Source: Rhizobacter sp. AJA081-3 (GTDB lineage: Bacteria > Pseudomonadota > Gammaproteobacteria > Burkholderiales > Burkholderiaceae_C). From it: a stretch of DNA of 64,000 nt. Location of the stretch: assembly GCF_017795745.1 (NCBI RefSeq), contig NZ_CP059067.1, positions 2,232,001-2,296,000 of the forward strand, given 5' to 3'. Position numbers and translations under genes: made by a program. The notes beneath the pieces were generated by a model. That model saw only the letters and a program-made list of their open reading frames with translations, made no database searches and was not told the origin of the DNA. Below are positions 57,014 through 64,000 of the stretch, piece by piece (positions within the stretch are counted from its first letter, which is position 1; each line of letters opens with the position of its first letter).

Positions 57014-59729
57014 AGTCGCCGGCAAGGACAAACACCAAGCCGTCCGGCTTCAGGTACTTGCGCAACGCGGCGTTGACCTGGGCGAGCGTCAACCGGCCCA
57101 GTTCGGAATCGATGCGCGCGGAGTAGGCGAAGGTGCGGTCGAGGTTGAGGTTGTTCGCCAGCGAAGCGGCGATAGCTCCATCCTGCGCGCGCGATAGCCG
57201 GCGGAAGTTCAGCAGCCCGCGCTGGCCCTCCGCCAGCTCCTGCGCGCTGAAACCCTCGCGCACTGCACGCTCGAGCTCCTCACGAAACGCCTTCTCGACC
57301 TTCGGCCCATTCTGCGGCGCGAAGATCGCGCTGGCCGTCCAGATCGAATGGGCTTCGTGCGAGCTCCACGACACCCGGCTGTTCACGTCGTAAGACAGGC
57401 CCTCGGTCTCGCGGATGCGCTTCCACAGGCGCGAATTGCCGCCCAGGCCGAGCAGGTAGTTCGCCATCGTCAGCGCCGGGTAGTCGGCGTCGCGATCCGA
57501 CAGTGGCACCGGCAGTTGCACCAGCATCGTCGCGTTCTGCTTGTCCGGTGTGCTCAGTACCAGACGCTGCGGCACCTGCGCCACAAAAGGCTGCGGTACG
57601 CGCGTGTAGGAGGCCGCGCCGCGCCAGTCGCCCAGGGCCGACTGCAGCGCCGTGCGCACCTGGGCTGCATCCATGTCGCCTGCCGCAGCGAACTCCCCGC
57701 GAGATGCGCCGTAGAAGCGCGCGTGGAAGTCGCGCACCTTGTCCAGCGTGACTGCGTTCACGTCGGCCACCATCTCATCGAAGGTCCGCTCGTAGCGCAC
57801 GTCGCCGCGCGGGTACGGATTGCCGAGCCGGCCGAGAGCGTTGTCTGCGACGGAGCCCGGTTCCTTGCGCTGCTGCTCGATGCCGGTGAGTGCCTGCCGG
57901 CGGATCTCGTCGAAGGCGTCGGCCGGCAACGCCGGTTTGCGCAGCAGTTCGCCGACCAACGCAATGGCCGCCGGCAGGTGCTCGCGACGCGACGAGATCG
58001 ACACGCTCAGTTGCCCCGGTGATGCGCGGAACGACAGCTCGGTTTTCAGCTGGTCCAGCCGGTCCTGCACCTGTTCGCGCGTCATCGTCGCCGTGCCCTT
58101 GTCGAGGAGCGCCGCAGTGAAGTCCGGCACGTCGCCCAGGCCGGCCAGGCTCTCCACATTGCCGAAGCGCAGCGTCAGCACGGCACGCACCGCTTGGCCG
58201 CGCGTGCCTTTGGGCACCAGCGCGGCGCGGATGCCGCCCACCTCGAAACGCTGGGTGCGCGCATCGATGTTGGCCGGCGTCGCCTCGAACGCCTCGACCC
58301 GGCCGGCCGCTTGCGCGGGCTTGAACTCGCGCATTGCCTGCGCCATGTCCATGCGCTGCGGCACCGGCGCGCGCAACGGCTTCTCGGTGGGGAGGTAGGT
58401 GGCCAGCGTGCGGTTGTCTGCGATCAGGCGCTGGGACGCAACGCGTTGCACCTCGGCCAGCTTGACCTCGCGAACGCGGTCTCGCGCAAGAAAGAACATG
58501 CGCCAGTCTCCCTGCGCGACCGACTCCGACAGCGTCATCCCGATGGCCTCGGGGTTGTTGAAGGTCTGCTCCCAGCCCTTGAGCCACTTGGCACGGGCCC
58601 GCTCCAGTTCCTCCTCGCCGATCGGCTCGCTGGCGAAGGACTCCGCAGTGGACAGCATGGCCGTCTTCGCCGCATCGGCATTCTGGCCCGGCGACAGTTG
58701 CGCGCCCAGAAGCAGCACCGACGGCTCGGCCAGCCCGAAGGATTCCCCGAAGGTTCCCGCGGCCAGCTTCTTCTCGGTCAGGCGCTTGTGCAGACGCCCC
58801 GACGGCGAGTCGCCGAGCACCAGTGCCAGCAGGTCGGAGGCCGCCGAATCCGGGTGCCCTGCGGGCGGCATGTGGTAGCCGACGAAGATCAGCGGCGCTC
58901 CGCCCACGCGGCGCAGGGTGACGGTGCGTTCGCCGTCCTGCGCCGCGTCGAGCGTGTACTGCGCAGGCAGGCTGCGTTTCGGGCGCGGCAGCTTGCCGAA
59001 GGTCGCCGCCACCTGGCGCAGCACCTGGGCCGCATCGATGCGGCCGGAGACGATCAGCGTGGCGTTGTCGGGCTGGTAGTAGGTGCGATAGAAGGCCTGA
59101 AGTCGGCCGATGTCGACGTTCTCCACGTCGCTGCGCGCACCGATCACGTCCTTGCCGTAGTTGTGCCAGTCGTACATCAGGGCCATCGTGCGCTGATAGA
59201 GGATGCGCTGCGGGCTGTTCTCGCCCATCTCCATCTCGTTACGCACCACCGTCATCTCGGTGTCCAGGTCCTTGCGCGCGATGAAGCTGTTGACCATCGA
59301 ATCGGCCAGCCAGCCGATGTACCAGTTGAGATTTCCTTCGTCGGCGGAGAAGCTGGCGGTGTAGTTGGTTCGATCGAAGTTCGTCGAGCCGTTGGCTGCC
59401 AGCCCGCGCTTCTGGAACTCGGCCCAGACCTTGGGATGCTTCGGCGACCCCTTGAAGATCAGGTGCTCGAGCAAATGCGCCATGCCCGTCTCGCCGTAGT
59501 TCTCGTGGCGCGAACCGACGTGGTAGGTGAGATTGACCGTCGTCGTCGGCTTGGAGTCGTCAGGCACCAGAAGCAGCTGCAGACCGTTGGCGAGCCGGTA
59601 CTCGTCGATGCCCTCGACCGAGGTCACGGCGCGCACGCCGGCGGGCAAGCGCTGCGCCTGCGCGGCGCCTACCAGCAGCGCGAGAAAGAAGAAGACGAAC
59701 CCGCGGAGGAATCGGAGCATGGTCGGCAC
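57003..59729 (-). CDS. M16-family zinc metallopeptidase (two-domain)
   Basis: Periplasmic peptidase with a signal peptide (residues 1-25, ending GAAQA). The N-terminal half has the inverted zinc motif HLLEH (His85, His89) with the third ligand Glu165 in VVRNEMEMGE, so it is catalytically complete. A second M16 half from about residue 480 lacks the motif, as usual. Length 908 fits the PqqL-like branch of fused two-half enzymes. Substrate unknown. Confidence 0.92.
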   Translation of the reverse strand: MPTMLRFLRGFVFFFLALLVGAAQAQRLPAGVRAVTSVEGIDEYRLANGLQLLLVPDDSKPTTTVNLTYHVGSRHENYGETGMAHLLEHLIFKGSPKHPKVWAEFQKRGLAANGSTNFDRTNYTASFSADEGNLNWYIGWLADSMVNSFIARKDLDTEMTVVRNEMEMGENSPQRILYQRTMALMYDWHNYGKDVIGARSDVENVDIGRLQAFYRTYYQPDNATLIVSGRIDAAQVLRQVAATFGKLPRPKRSLPAQYTLDAAQDGERTVTLRRVGGAPLIFVGYHMPPAGHPDSAASDLLALVLGDSPSGRLHKRLTEKKLAAGTFGESFGLAEPSVLLLGAQLSPGQNADAAKTAMLSTAESFASEPIGEEELERARAKWLKGWEQTFNNPEAIGMTLSESVAQGDWRMFFLARDRVREVKLAEVQRVASQRLIADNRTLATYLPTEKPLRAPVPQRMDMAQAMREFKPAQAAGRVEAFEATPANIDARTQRFEVGGIRAALVPKGTRGQAVRAVLTLRFGNVESLAGLGDVPDFTAALLDKGTATMTREQVQDRLDQLKTELSFRASPGQLSVSISSRREHLPAAIALVGELLRKPALPADAFDEIRRQALTGIEQQRKEPGSVADNALGRLGNPYPRGDVRYERTFDEMVADVNAVTLDKVRDFHARFYGASRGEFAAAGDMDAAQVRTALQSALGDWRGAASYTRVPQPFVAQVPQRLVLSTPDKQNATMLVQLPVPLSDRDADYPALTMANYLLGLGGNSRLWKRIRETEGLSYDVNSRVSWSSHEAHSIWTASAIFAPQNGPKVEKAFREELERAVREGFSAQELAEGQRGLLNFRRLSRAQDGAIAASLANNLNLDRTFAYSARIDSELGRLTLAQVNAALRKYLKPDGLVFVLAGDFKP

Positions 59730-59818
59730 GGTGACTTCGAGGAAACGGCAGTGTAGGAGCCTGCCGCACCGAAAAAGATCCGCGACCGTGCCGGCCGCCG
59801 TGAATCAGGCCTGCTGAA

Positions 59819-60361
59819 TCAGGCCTTCTTCTTGGCGTTCTGGTAGGCCGCAACGCCGTTCACGACTTCAGCCTTGGCGGCCTCCGGGCCTTCCCAGCCC
59901 TGGACCTTGACCCACTTGCCGGCCTCCAGGTCCTTGTAGTGCTCGAAGAAGTGCTGGATCGCCTTCAGGCGCATCTGGTTGATGTCTTCCGGCTTGTTCC
60001 AGTGGCTGTAGATCGGGCAGACCTTGTCGATCGGCACCGCCAGCAGCTTGGCGTCGCCGCCGGCCTCGTCGTCCATCTTCAGCACGCCCAGCGGCCGGCA
60101 GGTCACCACCACGCCCGGCGTCAGCGCGTACGGCGTGATCACGAGCACGTCGACCGGGTCGCCGTCGTCGGCCAGCGTCATCGGGATGTAGCCGTAGTTG
60201 CACGGATAGTGCATCGCCGTCGTCATGAATCGGTCGACGAACATCGCACCGGTTTCCTTGTCCACCTCGTACTTGATCGGATCAGCGTTCATCGGGATCT
60301 CGATGATCACGTTGAAGTTGTCGGGTGCCTTCGGGCCGGGGGTGACGTTGTGCAGGCTCAT
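59819..60361 (-). CDS. ppa: Soluble inorganic pyrophosphatase (family I)
   Basis: Cytoplasmic Mg2+-dependent PPase. The 180 residues show [16 protein letters not shown] (near 29), YPCNYGYIP (near 52), and the Asp cluster [13 protein letters not shown] (near 65-77). The ATG at 60361 ([14 protein letters not shown]) is chosen over longer frames. It is divergent from the membrane pyrophosphatase gene across 250 bases, so both major pyrophosphate-consuming enzymes are side by side. TAGAAT (minus strand, 60396-60401) is a -10 candidate. Confidence 0.97.
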   Translation of the reverse strand: MSLHNVTPGPKAPDNFNVIIEIPMNADPIKYEVDKETGAMFVDRFMTTAMHYPCNYGYIPMTLADDGDPVDVLVITPYALTPGVVVTCRPLGVLKMDDEAGGDAKLLAVPIDKVCPIYSHWNKPEDINQMRLKAIQHFFEHYKDLEAGKWVKVQGWEGPEAAKAEVVNGVAAYQNAKKKA

Positions 60362-60610
60362 GCGTTTCTCGCGGACATTATTCGGACAAACCCGAATTCT
60401 ACGCAGAGCACTGTCGGCGAACTGACACATTGATCCGCAGCACAAAAGGCTGGAAAACACCGTGACGGCGTCGTTGCCTTGCCCGAAGTCATCCCGTAGC
60501 ATCCCGCGAGCCCCGGAACGGGCCGCCGCCTGCGCGTGCGCGAACGTTCCGCGAGACGTTCAAAAGAAGTATTCCAATCAGATCCGAGCAATGAGGAAGG
60601 AGATCCCCTG

Positions 60611-63028
<2,418 letters not shown>

Positions 63029-63058
63029 CGCACCGGGGCGGACGGCTCGCCCGTCCGT

Positions 63059-63658
63059 TCAGCGTGACAGCCAGGTCCGGGTGAATTCCGCCAGGTCCTG
63101 GTGGACACTGGCGACGATGGCCAGTTCCGGGCCTGTGTTCGGGCTGCCATTGGGCGCCCGCAGGACCAAGGCCTTGTGCACGCTGTCCGGAATGCCGCGG
63201 AAGTACGGCAGATAGTCGTCGACGAAGGCCTCGGGGCGCAGTTCTTCGACCACGTCCGCCTTCGGGCTTCGCTCGGTCTCCCGGTTGCCTGTGGCGATCA
63301 CCCGCTCGATGGGGAAGCCATGGCTGCGCAGGTTGTGCAACCGGGCCCCTTCGAAACGGGCATCGAGCGCTGAAACGCACACCAGATCGAAACCCGCCTC
63401 CCTCAATCGATGGCAAGCCTGCACGGCGCCCTCCATGGGCGGCACGCTTGACCAAAACAACTCGCCGAACTCCGACTTGAATCGCTGCCGCCGGAACATG
63501 CCCAGCCGCGGCACCTTCCACCGGTCCATCGGCCAATAGGCCTGGGGATCGCGCTCGTCCGGATAGTGGCCGAAAGCGCGCTGCCATGCAGCCGCATATG
63601 CGAGATGGAAATCCAGCAGCACACCATCGGCATCCAGGGCAATCACGGGTCGGCGCAT
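63059..63658 (-). CDS. HAD-superfamily hydrolase
   Basis: A 199-residue putative phosphatase. HAD motif I is PVIALDADGVLLDFHLAY (nucleophile Asp9, Asp11); motif II is probably VCVSALDA near 95; motif III and the acidic IV are KADVVEELRPEAFVDDYLPYF near 135-150. Substrate unknown; the cap region (about 15-80) is small. Convergent with hppA, 30 bases apart. Confidence 0.85.
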   Translation of the reverse strand: MRRPVIALDADGVLLDFHLAYAAAWQRAFGHYPDERDPQAYWPMDRWKVPRLGMFRRQRFKSEFGELFWSSVPPMEGAVQACHRLREAGFDLVCVSALDARFEGARLHNLRSHGFPIERVIATGNRETERSPKADVVEELRPEAFVDDYLPYFRGIPDSVHKALVLRAPNGSPNTGPELAIVASVHQDLAEFTRTWLSR

Positions 63659-63816
63659 GCAGCCACTCTAGCGTTTTGCCCCGCTGCCGCATCGGCCTTG
63701 ATGGTCGGCCTGTGCAACCGTTTACGCGGGTGTTGCGGAATGCTGGGACAATAGCGGGTTGACAGGGGCATCCAGCGCCCCCATCTCTGCGTCTTGCACT
63801 TCGGATTGACCGCGCC

Positions 63817-64000
63817 ATGACCACACGCCGCCCCTCGCCCCCCGCCACTCCGGATTCGTCGATGAAGCTTCGACAGACCCAGGCAGAGTACACGGCAGCC
63901 CGACCCAGTTCCGAGCCCGGTATCCGCCCGTTGATGTCGAGCTCGAAGATGTACGTCTGCCGTCGTTGCCAGGCGAACTTCAAGACCGGTGATGGCAAGC
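63817..64000 (+). CDS. Unidentified ORF, truncated at window end
   Basis: An open frame from ATG 63817 runs off the window. The 61 visible residues begin MTTRRPSPPATPDSSMKLRQ and end with MYVCRRCQANFKTGDGK, containing a CxxC that may be half of a zinc ribbon. The N terminus is Pro/Ser/Arg-rich and likely disordered. I do not recognise it. A second in-frame ATG at 63862 is possible. The 158-base gap before it contains TTGACA near 63759 without a clear -10. Confidence 0.5.
   Translation, partial: MTTRRPSPPATPDSSMKLRQTQAEYTAARPSSEPGIRPLMSSSKMYVCRRCQANFKTGDGK

Noticed and set aside
60536-60610. An upstream extension of hppA
   Set aside because: The extra residues are charged and unlike the family; ATG 60611 has a well-placed GGAG.

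Overview
The window is a GC-rich, gene-dense stretch of a bacterial chromosome. Gene content and order point to a betaproteobacterium of the order Burkholderiales, probably near the Rubrivivax/Leptothrix/Methylibium group; this is inference from synteny. Diagnostic blocks are ndk-rlmN-pilW-rodZ-ispG-hisS, tRNA-Leu-tig-clpP-clpX-lon, ilvB-ilvH-ilvC-pssA-leuA, sucA-odhB-lpdA-zapE and hpnC-hpnD-hpnE. I see no phage, insertion sequence, CRISPR array, rRNA or plasmid function. No gap between genes exceeds about 300 bases.

Layout. 1-10300: a leftward operon for nucleotide, rRNA-modification, pilus, shape and isoprenoid genes, then rluB-scpB, rluD and divergent bamD. 10300-20700: helicase, DUF465 protein, PP2C phosphatase, zapE and the 2-oxoglutarate dehydrogenase genes (sucA, odhB, lpdA). 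20700-26800: a small Cys-rich protein, a flavin oxidoreductase, acyl-CoA dehydrogenase, both ETF subunits and murI. 26800-34600: an MFS carrier, tRNAs Leu/Cys/Gly, lon, clpX, clpP, tig and a second tRNA-Leu. 34600-39000: an RND efflux pair behind a palindromic operator. 39000-43900: squalene-forming hpnCDE, an IclR regulator and a PBP7-type peptidase. 43900-50200: leucine and branched-chain amino-acid synthesis with pssA. 50400-53800: a sigma-factor operon, dgkA and a LOG-family gene. 53800-64000: glnB, nadE, a DUF482 protein, an M16 peptidase, soluble ppa, a membrane proton pyrophosphatase, a HAD hydrolase and a truncated ORF.

Most genes are housekeeping, so the unusual signals are regulatory or architectural. 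(1) leuA is preceded by an 18-codon leader ORF with four Leu codons of the rare CTA/CTT type, an intrinsic terminator and a matching antiterminator: a complete attenuator. (2) The membrane pyrophosphatase carries a C-terminal OmpA-like domain that keeps the Asp/Arg pair used to bind peptidoglycan diaminopimelate. (3) A sigma factor is translationally coupled to a single-span DUF3619 protein and followed by a periplasmic DUF3106 protein, resembling a sigma/anti-sigma/sensor module. (4) The etfBA control region holds two different palindromic operators. (5) Structured leaders or intergenic elements occur at sucA, ilvB, ilvH, sucA-odhB and clpP-clpX.
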